This document shows positions 10,626 through 22,564 of a stretch of DNA of 64,000 bases, piece after piece; the first letter of the stretch is position 1, and each line of letters opens with the position of its first letter. The stretch is from Hexactinellida sp. DTS-2022. Taxonomy: Eukaryota > Porifera > Hexactinellida. Both the position numbers and the translations under genes were made by a program. The notes under the pieces were generated by a model that saw only the letters and a list, made by a program, of their open reading frames with translations, ran no database searches and was not told where the DNA came from. Where the stretch lies: the NCBI GenBank assembly GCA_028753945.1, contig JAPNXP010000014.1, positions 1,364,001-1,428,000 of the forward strand, read 5' to 3'.

Positions 10626-11317
10626 TAATTCATAAATCCCGTTAGATTGGTACTTTTTTTCTTCAGACACAAATGGATTGATTTGAAATATGGAATGAAA
10701 AAATTACTTTTCGTAAACTCAGTATGATACAATAATGTAGTTAATGTTGTTTTAAAGGAAATTACATTATGATTTGATGGCAGAGTTAATTAAAAGGGAC
10801 AGGGTACTACAAGACAACAAGAATGTAGAATCTATCTTATATATTAAATCACAATGATTTTTTGTTTGTTTGTTTGTTTGTTTGTTTGTTTGTTCAGAAT
10901 TGATTGAGGAACTGGTAAGAGCAACATACTTGAAATTTGGCAGGGGGGTGGGGAATAGTGTATCTAGAAACAAGTTCTAATATCTAAGAAAAATATTAAC
11001 ATCTTTCTCCCTAAAGGTGACAAAACTTTAGCCTATTAAATTCGAGGGTTTCCCAATATGGATTAGCAGCTAGCATTCAATTAGTATAAAAGGATTTAAG
11101 TGTCTCTATCAATTGTAAAGTGTGCATATAGAATGCCTATTCAGGCTAAAATTTTATTGGCTTTAAAAATAAGCACAAATAATACTGGCCAATATATTCG
11201 ACCAATGAATATTACCCTACACTTTACTATTATTAATCGCATAAATAGCATTTTTTTTAAGGAGTCTAACCTTTCTTACTTTCATTTTCATTTTACACTT
11301 CCAACTCTATCAAAAAC

Positions 11318-12149
11318 TTGAACAAGCTTCATTATGCCCGAAATACAAAACGCGGTCCTCAATGCAAATCACGTTTTACTAAAAACGATGTATTGAGAAT
11401 GGATATTTTGAAGACTAATGAAATATTGGAAGCTAAACAAGCCAGGCTTGAGAAGCAAAAAGAGTATCAACTGGCATATTATGTAAAACAGAGTGATGAA
11501 GATCGAGCTTCCCGTCTCGGTCAACAACATAAATATCAACTATATTACCGTGATAATCAGAGTTCAGATGATCAAGCTACCCGTCTTGAACGTTAGTTAG
11601 AATATCAGAAAGCTTACTATTTAAGTGAGAGCAGCGAAGAACTAACTAGCCGCCGCAAGGGCCGGCTAGATTATCAAAAGGCTCATTTCAAGGAGCAGAG
11701 TAATGAGAGGCGAATTGCCCGTCTAGACTATCAAAGAAAGTACCAATCCTTAAGGACCAAAGGTCATAGTAATGATAGTTATCTCAATATTGCGCGTTCA
11801 GTTCCTGCATCTGAATTTAACGATAGTCTAATCAACGAAAATTCTTTTGGTGCAATGGAATTTATTTGTCCACTTTGTGGCGCGAAGTTTTTGGAGAGCG
11901 AAAAGCTTACCAGTATCACTAAGAAATGCAACAAGTTCCCCCTCTGTTGTGGACAGGGGAAGGTGGTTCTACCCCCTTTAGTCTCACCGCATGAGATGCT
12001 ACTGCATCTGCTGACTGTGCTGACAAGCGAGGCAGAGAGTTCAGAGATAAAATTCGAGCCTACAACTCAGCTCTGGCCTTTGCTTCGCTGGGAAGAAACA
12101 TCGATAAGGAACTTGCTAGCGCGAGACGTGGAGTATACACCTTCCGTAT
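11318..12149 (+). pseudogene. Helitron protein, N-terminal part
   Basis: A frame rich in short repeats of the form EYQ..Y..., typical of animal Helitron N termini, is interrupted by TAG at about 11594 where CAG (Gln) would fit. After it, from 11855, comes a cysteine-containing segment (FICPLCGAKFL, then CCGQGKV) like the zinc-binding region before the Rep domain. It ends where a hAT-like MITE entered. Confidence 0.85.
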
Positions 12150-12651
12150 TAGAGGTGAGCGTCGTGTTCAAATTTGTCTTCAAGACTAACACGAACACGA
12201 AACATGTAACACGAACACGACACGAACACGAATTCCACCACACCAATATGTCACGACACGAACACGAACACGAAACACGAACACGAACGCCAACACGAAA
12301 CACGAACACGAAACACGAACGCAAACACGAAACACGAACACGAACACGAACACCAACGTCAACACGAAATACATAGTTGTAAAAATTAATGAATAAATAT
12401 AATGAATTAAGATCATAACATACGAATATTATACAAAAACTAGTATACCACAACGGTCCACAAGTAGTGTATAATATTTATAACAAAACCCCCATGAAAC
12501 TTTAACCGAACACGACACGAACACGACACGATACATGAACTTTGAACACGAACACGACACGAACACGAAAGCTTTGGCCTAACACGACACGAACACGAAT
12601 TCGTGTCGTGTTCGTGTTCGTGTCGTATTCGTGTCTTATCGCTCGGCTCTA
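12150..12651. mobile_element. hAT-like MITE made of ACACGA repeats
   Basis: The ends TAGAGGTGAGCG and (inverted) TAGAGCCGAGCG are flanked by the 8-bp duplication TTCCGTAT (12142-12149, 12652-12659). The inside is almost entirely an imperfect CACGAACACGA array, with a short inverted stretch (TCGTGTTCGTG) at 12594-12640. Removing it rejoins the Helitron coding sequence. All long frames here are repeat artefacts. Confidence 0.85.
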
Positions 12652-13461
12652 TTCCGTATCCAGGGAGTTGTACACCGTTATATCGGACAGCTGACACCCA
12701 GAGAGGGAGAGGCTCCCTCCTTTGCCCAGATATACATCCATGATGGGACAGCTGAGGGCGAGATAGAAAACCGCCAGCGGCATCTGAGAGGCATCTCTTC
12801 CAGAACTGAAAGCACTACAGGCGCTAATGCACGAGGTCAATCCTTATGTGCAGTACTCCAGGCACGGAATAGAGCTAATGAGAGCGCAAGAAGGAACTGA
12901 CGTTAGGATGATCATCCGGGCTGATGGTGTCCCAGATCCCGGACTCTTTAACGCCCCTGCTACCCCGAGGCAGCCGTTATCATGGCCGGAGACGGTATTC
13001 AGAAGGCGTAGCCAGCAGAGACATAGTGCTACATACGTACAGGGGGTTTACAGCGTATAGCCGAGTGCATTTTCGCGTATGATTCTTTGCATTATGTACT
13101 TTGGTTCCCCTCAGGAGATAATGGCTGGCATCTGAAAATTCCTCACAGCAGAGGGAAAGGAGATGTGACTGCATTGGAGGGAGTATTAATCTTCCCGTCT
13201 GATGGTTAGAAGTGATTTGAGCTATCTACACATGTTTGGCAGACTCTTTCATCAGTACTTGGTGGATATGTTTGCTAAAGTGGAGCAACAGCGACTGAAC
13301 TATATTATTAAGTGCAATCAGCAAAAGATTAGAGTAGATCTATACAGTGGCCTTGCTGATGCTATTTCTGCTGGCGATTCTAATCCTAGAGATTTGGGAC
13401 GTAAATTGATATTGCCTTCTTCCTTCACAGGTAGTCCTCAAAAATGTTTGAGTTATACCAG
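12652..13461 (+). pseudogene. Helitron protein, region before and start of Rep
   Basis: Continues the Helitron frame with at least two shifts (near 12790 and 13060). Recognisable blocks are EGEAPSFAQIYIHD, NPYVQYSRHGIELMR, YDSLHYVLWFPSGDNGWH, then FGRLFHQYLVDMFAKVEQQRL and LYSGLADAI, ending ILPSSFTGSPQK. These are landmarks of the Helitron-like N domain and of the sequence leading to the Rep motifs. Confidence 0.9.
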
Positions 13462-15554
13462 GGCCCGTGTTCACTAAGGTTACTCAGGGCCGGATTATGG
13501 GCCTAGTAGGCCTGGAGCTGAATAATTTTGATGGGCCTATCACGAAATATTATGTCCGTGTTGTTTATGGTCCGAATGGACGTAATCTGGACGAAATATT
13601 TCAGACACCGATAAAAAAAGGAGCCGATAAAAGAGGATAAAAAGGATAAAAAGGAGAGTAAAAAGGGTCACTAGTTTACAAAAAGTAGCGCTCTCTCGCT
13701 CTCGCTCCTGAAAAATTGGAGCGCGCTCACTTTCCGCCCCTTATTTCTTGTGAACCAAATATACTAAATATACAAATATATTTATTTAATTAATTAATTC
13801 TGATTCGTGCTTAAAAACTGAGAAACCTCATGGAAACTTAGTTAGGTTCATATTATCAAATTATCTATAAATATTTAATATCGGCTAAGCGCACCTCTGG
13901 AATTTGAAAAACCTAACTATCTTCCTTAGTTTGTATTCTATTTACTCTCTATATTATCTATCATTTAAAACAAAGTTTGACTCTCTAGCTCATATACATT
14001 CCGAGTTACAGTCAGGTATTTGAATATGGAACATTTAATATCAAACTATACGTGCCCTTATTAAATATGTTGTAATTGTACATTCTTCCTGCTCTAATTT
14101 CCAATTTATCGATGTTTCGTGATTACTCTATTATTTAGGTAATTTGTATTGGATTAGTGATATATATTTGAAAAATGAGTGCGCTCCACCTATAGGCTAT
14201 AGCTCTCCTGAAAAATGGAGCGCACTCCTTTAATGCTCCTCATATTGAACACAATAATATATTGCTTATACCCGGAATGAAATAATTAGTCCTGGGGATC
14301 AAAAATGTAAACCGGGGGAACAAAATGTAAACCCGGACCCTTAATGTATGAAATATTTGGTCGGAGTTAATATTTGTCCGGACGGACCAAATATTTCGTG
14401 ACAGCCATACCTACTTGACAATTCCATACACGACAAAACAGATTTTATTTATTTTGTACCTATATATTTTTTGTACATCATAAAGTCACTTTATGTGCTT
14501 TTCTACTTGCAAAATCTCTAATCGTAGACTCCACATCGATTTGTTGCAAATAAGGCAATGAAGTAAATTATAAATACAAAGCACGTATGCTGGTGGATCA
14601 CATTGTTTTCTGATATTTAATAAGATACTATACCGTCTAATAGAAGAAGAAATTAATCGCACAATGAAAACCTAAACGTATAAACGGCTTGTTAGTCAAA
14701 GATTTATTGGACACCTGTAGAGGGATTAGAAGTTTAGTACATTCATATAAATCATTGACATTTTTCAATGAAATAGTCGACTTAAAATCATGAAAATTTG
14801 ACTAGGTCTACTTGAAGCCTGCATATGAAATCCGGGTGCTTCTAGTGCCCAACCAAAACAGACTATTGGCTAAGCCTTAAGGGCCTATGGCACAAGCGGT
14901 GGGCCTATTTTCAAGATGGGCCTGGGGCTGGAGCCCCATCAGCCCCCGCCTTAATCTGGCCCTGAGGTTACTTAGTACTTAAGTACTAAGTATATAATTA
15001 AGTACTAAGTACGTACTTAGTTAAGTACATACTTAAGTCGTATTCACTAAGAAATATTGTTGTACTTAAGTACATACTTAACTAAGTACGTACTTAAGTA
15101 CGAAATTGAATTATATTTATTGAATTATATTTAATAGCATAGCATATTAGTGTATGGAATGCTATTGTAATAGCTTGCTGTATTCTTTTAAATTAAAAAA
15201 GAATATTCTCAATGAAGTTCCTGTGATTTTTGTGCTTAGAAAAAACAGAACTTTTAGAAAACAACAACCAATTGTAATAAATGTTGAAAATAGAATCATA
15301 AACTTCCCCTAAAGTAAAGCAACTACTAGAAATATAATACAATGTTCTAATTAAACACCAACGTCTTAAGAGTCAATAAAAGAAAATTCTTATAAGTTAA
15401 GTCAACTTAGTAGGTTACTTTAGTTTTGTACTTAAGTATGTACTTAAGTACACACTTAAATCTTAGTGAATACCAATCTTAGTGAATACGACTTAAGTAC
15501 ATACTTAGTACTTAAGTACTAAGTACGTACTTAACTTCTTAGTGAATACGGGCC
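13462..15554. mobile_element. Harbinger-like element E1 (with nested hAT)
   Basis: Ends GGCCCGTRTTCACTAAG and its inverse, with 3-bp target duplication CAG (13459-13461, 15555-15557). Subterminal regions are packed with AAGTAC/GTACTT words. Non-coding. A 1.48-kb hAT-like element lies inside its left end. Confidence 0.85.
13485..14964. mobile_element. hAT-like element R1, copy 1
   Basis: Ends CAGGGCCGGATTA and (inverted) CAGGGCCAGATTAAGG; 8-bp duplication AGGTTACT (13477-13484, 14965-14972). 1480 bp without a transposase frame. Copies 2 and 3 are at 39433-41996 and 47388-48862. Confidence 0.9.
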
Positions 15555-16116
15555 CAGGACAGTATGTCTATAGTCAGAAAATATGGTAAGCCAGACTTAT
15601 TCATTACATTTACATGCATCCTAAATGGCCGATCGTCCTGATTTAATTGTTAGAGTGATTAAGATTAAATTGAAAGAATTACTTAATGATATCTGTAACA
15701 AACACGTATTAGGTAAACCGTTGGCGGATGTTTATACAATAGAATTCCAAAAACGGGGCCTCCCCATGCACACATTTTGGTGATTTTATGTCAGAGCGAT
15801 AAACCTAGAGAACCATCAGATGATGACAAAATTGTATGTGCGAAAATTCCCGACCCAATCCATAATCCTAGGCTTCACGATATTGTTAAGCGTTGTATGA
15901 TGCATAGTCCATGGGGATCTACTAGGAGAAACGCTCCTTGCATGCGCAATGGTAAATGCACGAAAAAACACCCAAAGCTTTTGCTGAATGTACCACAACA
16001 GGCAACGATAGCTATCCTATATATACCAACGTCGTGATAACAAACGAACTGTACAAGTAAATGGTATTGAATTAGGCAATCGTTCAGTTGTTCCATACAA
16101 TCCTTATTTACTTCTG
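15555..16116 (+). pseudogene. Helitron Rep domain with HUH site
   Basis: Contains the block IEFQKRGLP immediately before the HUH motif; the codons for H-A-H are at 15765-15773, but a one-base loss just before them puts them out of frame. Downstream are KPREPSDDDKIV, IPDPIHNPRLHDIV and CTKKHPK, all typical of the Helitron Rep region. It is cut by element E2 at the CTG of a conserved leucine-rich block. Confidence 0.9.
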
Positions 16117-16633
16117 GGCCCGTATTCACTAAGGTTACTTAGTACTTAAGTACTAAGTATATACTTAAGTACTAAGTACGTACTTAGTTAAGTACATACT
16201 TAAGTCGTATTCACTAAGAAATATTGTTGTACTTAAGTACGAAATTGAATTATATTTATTCAATTATATTTAATAGCATAGCATATTAGTGTATGGAATG
16301 CTATTTGTAATAGCTTGCTGTATTCTTTTAACTTTAAAAAATATTCTCAATAAGGTTCCTGTGATCTGTGTGCTTGAGAAAAAACAGAACTTTTAGAAAA
16401 CAACAACCAATAGTAATAAATGTTGAAAATAGAATTATAAACCTGAAGTAAAGCAAGTACTACTAGAAATCTAATACAATGTTCTAATTAAACACCAAAG
16501 TATAAAGAGTCAATAAAAGAAAATTCTTATAAGTTAAGTCAACTTAGTAGGTTACTTAAGTTTTGTACTTAAGTATATGTACTTCAGTACACACTTAAAT
16601 CTTAGTGAATATGACTTAAGTACATACTTAGTA

Positions 16634-17339
16634 CAGTTGAAACCGGATATATTTAACACATTCTTTTCACGAAAATTTGTTAAAAATATCCGATTGTAAA
16701 AAATATCCGGGCCCGTATTCACTAAGAAGTTAAGTACGTACTTAGTACTTAAGTACTAAGTATGTACTTAAGTCGTATTCACTAAGATTGGTATTCACTA
16801 AGATTTAAGTGTGTACTTAAGTACATACTTAAGTACAAACTAAAGTAACCTACTAAGTTGACTTAACTTATAAGAATTTTCTTTTATTGACTCTTTAGAC
16901 GTTGGTGTTTAATTAGAACATTGTATTAGATTTCTAGTAGTACTTGCTTTACTTTAGGGGAAGTTTATGATTCTATTTTACATTTATTACAATTGGTTGT
17001 TGTTTTCTAAAAGTCTGTTTTTTCTCAAGCACAAAAATCACAGGAACTTCATTGAGAATATTCTTTTTAAAGTTAAATGAATACAGCAAGCTATTACAAT
17101 AGCATTCCATACACTAATATGCTATGCTATTAAATATAATTCAATAAATATAATTCAATTTAGTACTTAAGTACGTACTTAGTTAAGTATGTACTTAAGT
17201 ACAACAATATTTCTTAGTGAATACGACTTAAGTATGTACTTAACTAAGTACTTTGTACTTAAGTATATACTTAGTTCTTAAGTACTAAGTAATCTTAGTG
17301 AATACGGGCCCCGGTGTTAAAAATATCCGGTTTCAACTG
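16634..17339. mobile_element. Tc1/mariner-like MITE (CAGTTGAAACCGGATAT)
   Basis: Inverted ends CAGTTGAAACCGGATAT and ATATCCGGTTTCAACTG flanked by TA on both sides (16632, 17340). Only about 100 bp once E3 is removed. Confidence 0.8.
16710..17310. mobile_element. Harbinger-like element E3
   Basis: Ends GGCCCGTATTCACTAAG and inverse; 3-bp duplication CCG (16707-16709, 17311-17313). It lies in the opposite orientation to E2 and shares its core (TTAGTAGGTTACTT, ACCAACGTC and so on). Confidence 0.85.
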
Positions 17340-17393
17340 TACTTAAGTACTAAGTACTTAAGTACGTACTTAACTTCTTAGTGAATACGGGCC

Positions 17394-18180
17394 CTGAAAT
17401 ACAATGCGCATTTTAATGTTGAGATTTGCAGTACAGTTAGTGCAGTTAAATATCTATACAAATACGTGTACAAGGATATGATAGAGCCATTGTAGAGTTC
17501 CATACTGCCGACAGTAGTGAAAGTAGTAAGACTAAGAAAGTATATGAAATTGTAAACTACATGTATCTAGAAGCTCGATATGTGTCTGCTACTGAATCTT
17601 GCTATTGTCTCTTTGCATTTGATCTCCACGCCAATTTTCCACATGTGATGAGACTAGCTTTGCATCTGGAAGATCAGCAGCCTGTAGTATTTGCTTAAAG
17701 TGCTTCTATAGAAGATGTCCTCAGTAGGCAGAGACACACTACCCTCACTGGGTGGTTTGTTGCTAATATAAAATTTGCGAGTGCAAGGGATCTTACTTAC
17801 ACAAATTTCCCCGATAAATTTGTGTGGGGTAAGACTGATCGTGAATGGAAGGAGCGGGTTAAAGGGTATGGCACTGTGATAGGCAGTTATAGATCTAGAC
17901 TAACCTCAGGGGGGATTAACAAAGTCCAATTAAAGTTAGGGGGGGGGGGTAATTAACAATTCGCTAAAGTTAATTAAACCCCCTCCCCCTGAGAGGGGGT
18001 CAGAAAAATCTCTGGGGTCCTTTTTCTCAAAAAGAATTTTCAGGGGGGTATAGATGAAACCCTAGTGATAGTCCGTGTCTATTCAGCTCATCCAGGTTAT
18101 TTCTTAAGAATGCTTCTTATCTGTCTCGGGCTGTACCAGTTACCAGGAAATGTATATTTGATTACGTAATTGTGGTTAAA
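17394..18180 (+). pseudogene. Helitron protein, Rep to helicase linker
   Basis: Continues from the E2 site with NAHFNVEICSTVSAVKYLYKYVYKG, then EARYVSATESCYCLFAF and FVWGKTDREWKERV, all conserved Helitron blocks. A TAA lies near 17696. A G/C-rich segment at 17912-18055 with inverted CTCAGGGGG ends looks like another small insertion. After it comes a YSAHPGYFLRMLL block. Confidence 0.85.
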
Positions 18181-18399
18181 TCCGAAGAGAAATCATTCTC
18201 AAAAGTATTTTAGATGTTTCTGGCGTATTTGAAAACCTAAGTTTAGTTTATTCCATGACGATAGGTAATTCATTTTACGAGCAATTAGAAAGTAAACACT
18301 GGCCTGGAAATGAAATGAGCAAATACTTGACTTATCTAGCCGTATTATATAGTAGGCCATGGCTAAACTAATACAATCTGCCAAGTTATTAGTATAGGA

Positions 18400-19735
18400 T
18401 GAAGCCCCAAAGATACATAGGAATGCTGCTGAGTGTATAGATCGGAGTTTGAGAGACCTTTGTTCATGTGACCGACCTTTTGGTGGAAAGTTTATCGTAT
18501 TTGGAGGTGACTTTCGTCAAATTCTACCAGTAATTAGGCACGGAACTAGATCAGAAGTTGTATCTGCCTGTTTAAATAGGTCACCACTTTGGCGTTGTGT
18601 TAAAGCAGGGGTGCCCAACATACGGCCTGGTAAAATTTAATCCAATTAATATTTTTTATGTAGTCTGTCATGATTTTGGATGTGTTTCTTAACCTTTTCT
18701 GTTCCATTTCCGCTTGGATACCCCAACCTATCTCTCCCTAAATAAATTTAAATTTATTAATTAGCCTATATATATGGCCCACCTAAATAATTTTGGAATC
18801 CTGTGTGGCCCGGGATTAAATCGAGTTGGGCACCCCTGTTTTAAATTGATGAAGTTAACGATCAACATGCGTCTTCAGCGATAATCTTCTCAGGATTCTG
18901 TTGAAGTGAGCGAATTCTCAGACTTTTTGCTAAGAGTAGGTGATGGTACTGAACCTCAAAACGATGATAATATGGTTAATATAATTTGATATAAATGAGA
19001 AATTTATAATACGTGGTGAAACTTTCGTAGACTTGGCCACAACTATCTACTCTGATATTAAGGAAAATTATCAAAATCGTGATTATATCACTTCCCGCAT
19101 AATTATGTGTACTAAGAACGACACAACAGATCAAATTAATGAGTTTGTGATGAATAAAATACCCGGTATTGCTAAAGTATTGTTGAGTGCGGATTCTGTA
19201 GATTCTAATCAGGCTGCCATGTAATCCAACTGAGTTTTTAAATTCCATTACGATTGCTTGCTTACCTCCGCATCGCCTCTACCTTAAGAAATACGCCTCA
19301 GTAATACTTTTGCGTAGTATAGATCCCACTCAAGGGATGTGTAATGGCTCTCGCTTAACAGTTATTGAAATGTCAAGCAATGTTATTGATGCTGAAATTG
19401 CAACTGGCACACATCGTGGTAAACGAGTGTTCATACCTCGCATAGTGATGATACCTTCTGAGACAGACTTCCCGTTTGTTCTCAGGCGAAAACAATATCC
19501 AATTTGTCCTACATTTGTATTACTATTAACAAAGGTCAGGGCCAGAGTCTTAATTCAGTTGATATATTTTTACCTACTCCGGAGGCTATATTTAGTCATG
19601 GACAATTATATGTTGCTCTTAGCAGAGTCCAGAATCGTCGCGGCTTGAAAGTAATGGTATGTGGACTTGTGGAGGAACTTACTCTGCTTCTGGTGGAGTT
19701 TCGGTACGGAATGTAGTTTATAAGGAGGTATTTCA
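18400..19735 (+). pseudogene. Helitron PIF1-type DNA helicase, broken
   Basis: Walker-B-like DEA near 18400 and FGGDFRQILPVI (18490-18540) mark the helicase. After a MITE (18606-18838) come LTINMRLQ, LSADSV, LPPHRLYLK, RSIDPTQGMCNGSRL and VFIPRI. After a frameshift near 19500 come TINKGQGQSL and HGQLYVALSRVQNRRGLKV, the C-terminal helicase motifs. Several stops and shifts make it inactive. Confidence 0.92.
18606..18838. mobile_element. hAT-like MITE (CAGGGGTGCCCAAC)
   Basis: Inverted ends CAGGGGTGCCCAAC/GTTGGGCACCCCTG; flanks TGTTAAAG and TTTTAAAT are a worn 8-bp duplication. It interrupts the Helitron helicase. Confidence 0.75.
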
Positions 19736-20008
19736 ATATCATCTGGAAAACATTTCTCCCTCCAACCAAAACTCTGGATATTGTTCCCCAATGGATTTGT
19801 CATTCGAGAATGCATTTTCTGATTCTGAGCCAGACTCGGTTCCAGGTAATACTGAAAAAGAGAGAAGTTTGCCTACCTCTCAAGTTCGACAAACTGAATT
19901 GATAGAATCTCTAACAGGTTCTGTTAACCAATTTTCCCTACTCATGCGTAATATAGCAATGACTCTTAATATGGAAATACAACCAATACTATCCATCCGA
20001 CATATGGA

Positions 20009-20555
20009 ATGGTTATTATCGATATAACTTTAAAAGATTACTACGCATCGCTTGAAGCAAGGCTATCACATTTGTTTGGTCACAATTTTGAAATATGCCC
20101 TGTAACTGGAGATGGTAATTGTCTTTACCGAGCCTTAGCGGATATTATTTTTGGTTCAGAGGCAATATACGAACATCTAAAATTTCAATTGATTCGTAAA
20201 TTTCGAAACATCCCTCTACAGTGTCTACACTGTTATAATGTAATGAAAATGTTAGATTATAGCTGTGAAGAGGATTTGAACAATCATTTAGACCTCAATA
20301 AGCAATCCAAATGGATGGGGGAACTGATGTAGTATAGCTATATTGGGTTCTCTAGCGGAGATAGATGTATTAGTAATCAATGCTACTCAAACTAATCCTA
20401 GTATGTATAGAGTAGATACTATCTATGCTCATGACACATTGTTATCTACAACACAGTGTAATCCTGTGTTTAGCGGCCAGAAACTTGGTGTAGTGCTGCA
20501 CCGATTACACAATGTCGAAGAGCTCTATCACTTCGATCCATTTTATTATAAGTAG
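20009..20555 (+). pseudogene. Helitron-associated OTU-type cysteine protease
   Basis: The block GDGNCLYRALAD (about 20110-20145) is the OTU catalytic Asp/Cys motif. A TAG at about 20330 and a frame change interrupt it. The second half (20343-20555) ends LHRLHNVEELYHFDPFY, where a catalytic His would lie. OTU domains are known in some animal Helitron/Helentron proteins, so I treat this as part of the element. The stretch from 19735 to 20008 is a Ser-rich linker in one open frame. Confidence 0.8.
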
Positions 20556-20597
20556 CTCCTAGGAATATATCGGCGACACTTTAAGTACTCTTTCGGA

Positions 20598-20753
20598 CAG
20601 GGCCCGATTAAGCTAGATGGGGGTCTGAGGCACAGCTCAATTTGGGTAGACCTCCCGATAGAGGCTGGGGGGCCTTAGACCTCCCGAAAGAGCCCCTAGA
20701 GGCTGGGGGCCTGAGGCCTGTGCCTCAGGTGCCTCATGGTTAATCGGACACTG
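20598..20753. mobile_element. 156-bp hAT-like MITE
   Basis: Ends CAGGGCCCGATTAAGC and (inverted) CAGTGTCCGATTAACC with perfect 8-bp duplication CTTTCGGA (20590-20597, 20754-20761). Confidence 0.9.
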
Positions 20754-20761
20754 CTTTCGGA

Positions 20762-21474
20762 GTACTGCTCCACCATGCTACTCCAAGATCTAATCCGTTG
20801 CGCCTCTGTCAACGCATTCTGGAGTTTCGGAACTTTTTTGAGAGTTTGTAGCGCTTATAGAATTATTTGAGCAACTAATAAAATGGTTTTTGAACTACGA
20901 TTTCCACAATATTAATTTGGTAAATGTGCTTATGAATTAATAATTTAATTATTTATATGTAGATATATCTCAGTCAATGTACTGATATGAATATAGACTT
21001 CCGACAAATACTTTATGTAGTAAGACAAGGAAATGCAGAAACTGTTTTTTTGTTCAAAGGGTAAGCGCGTCTGTCAACAATGGACAAGTTGGGTGTAGTC
21101 TAACATAAATAGGTAGTGAACATTTTGATCCGATTTACTTAATAGTTCAACATTGTCTATACGTATTACGTATTTAAAGGAGATCTTAACAGTTTTCCTC
21201 TATGATATTTTTATTCTATATTATGATTTGCATCACTTACTAAAGATAGCTCTTACGAATCGTGAAAGAATGCTTTCGGATAGTGTCACTGTTACGTGTA
21301 ATTCCTGAGTAATTGCATTATAAAGATTCTACTTTGAGCTGCAAATTATATAACAGTCTCAATAATAACGCATAGGAAGATTTTATGATGTATGTATAAA
21401 TACATTAAGTGTCCATTTCAATACTTTTTTTACACAAAACGTGTTTATTGTTTCCATATTTTCTTTGAGGAAAC
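20762..21474. other. Spacer after the Helitron
   Basis: AT-rich and without a recognisable gene. The Helitron 3' end is probably in the first few hundred bases, but I see no clean hairpin plus CTRR. Confidence 0.3.
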
Positions 21475-21924
21475 TCACACCACACAAAGCGAAAAACATC
21501 CTATTATACCAGCTCTACGGACTGAGAAGATCAATATCTCCAAATTAACAGAAATATACGTAGAAGCAACAACAAGATAACTTGAAATTAATAGTCCAAC
21601 GGCATAGCCATAAAAGTTCAACAGATTGTTAATTTTCTTGATAAAAGCACCAAAATTTGTACACATGTACTTTGATGTAGTGCGAACATTTTTGGATATT
21701 GAGGCAATTGAAGGAGTGTCCATATCGGCCATAACAGCTCGCCAAAGTAACCACGTCCGATAATGTTCGCCGGACTTGTCTCCCATAAACAATAAAACAA
21801 TAAAAAGATAATATAACTTAATCTGAACAAGTTTTTTGTTCAGAATTGATTGGGGAACTGGTAAGAGAAACAGATAACATATTCCTAAATATGAATTAGC
21901 AATTGGTGCTAACAAAAACTTCAA
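21475..21924 (-). CDS. Hypothetical hydrophobic ORF
   Basis: An open frame of up to 149 codons with two or three hydrophobic stretches and no family I can name. The first part (near 21830-21870) overlaps a piece of Helitron 5' sequence (CAGAATTGATTGGGGAACTG), so the true coding part, if any, is shorter. Could be a chance frame or an exon of an unknown membrane protein. Confidence 0.2.
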   Translation of the reverse strand: MKFLLAPIANSYLGICYLFLLPVPQSILNKKLVQIKLYYLFIVLLFMGDKSGEHYRTWLLWRAVMADMDTPSIASISKNVRTTSKYMCTNFGAFIKKINNLLNFYGYAVGLLISSYLVVASTYISVNLEILIFSVRRAGIIGCFSLCVV

Positions 21925-22320
21925 AGGTCAAAAAGCCATTAACAGTGGTAATTACTATTGCATTGGTGATTATTAACAAAAGCCAGTCCTTTAAAATGAA
22001 TGACCAATACAATTTTTACACTGTCACTGGCTTTCCTAATCGAATTAAGCAGAATGCTGTTCTTTCAATCAGATATTAACTTTACAACAGTCAGTGATCT
22101 CTTTAATTTAAATATAAAACAAATCTAAACCGAATAGAATTGATGAACTAGAGTCTAGATCGAATAAATGAATAGTAAAAAGAAATGTAGACCATAGTGC
22201 TGATTCATTAAATTAAATACGTATTTGTTAAACAAATAAAAAATCTAATATTGAGACTTTGTGCAAGAGGCGGTATCGAGGGAAAATTGTTGACAAGGGG
22301 CGCTGGCCCGCGCTGCACGA

Positions 22321-22341
22321 AAAAAGTTTGAGAAACACTGT
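22321..22341. mobile_element. Isolated hAT-type terminus
   Basis: AAAGTTTGAGAAACACTG is the inverse of the common hAT end CAGTGTTTCTCAAACTTT. No partner end found. Confidence 0.4.
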
Positions 22342-22380
22342 TATACACAGACATGCGTTAATATCTAGAAAACTGTCAGG

Positions 22381-22564
22381 GCCCATATTCACTAAGAAGT
22401 TAAGTACTTAAGTACGTACTTAGTACTAAAGTACTAAGTACTTAAGTCATATTCACTAAGATTGGTATTCACTAAGATTTAAGTATGTACTTAACTAAGT
22501 ACGTACTTAGTACTTAAGTAGATACTTAGTACTTAGGTACTAAGTAATCTCAGTGATACGGGCC
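22381..22564. mobile_element. Harbinger-like element E4 (short)
   Basis: Same terminal CATATTCACTAAG/CAGTGATACGGGCC and AAGTAC words as E1-E3; 3-bp duplication CAG (22378-22380, 22565-22567). Internal deletion product of 184 bp. Confidence 0.8.

Larger units (their letters stand above)
16117..17393. mobile_element. Harbinger-like element E2 (with two nested elements)
   Basis: Same ends as E1; 3-bp duplication CTG (16114-16116, 17394-17396). It contains a TA-flanked element (16634-17339), which itself contains E3 (16710-17310). Confidence 0.85.
10838..20590 (+). mobile_element. Large decayed Helitron with OTU domain
   Basis: Begins near TATATTAAAT followed by a (GTTT) repeat (10861-10893) and carries, in order, a coiled basic N-terminal region, the Rep domain, a PIF1-family helicase and an OTU-type cysteine protease, all on the plus strand. 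Together with five separate insertions it spans nearly 10 kb. It has many stops and frameshifts and cannot make a working protein. I could not fix the 3' terminus. Confidence 0.85.

Noticed and set aside
12067-12697. Arg/Val/Cys-rich frames on both strands
   Set aside because: Translations of the ACACGA satellite inside a hAT-like MITE.
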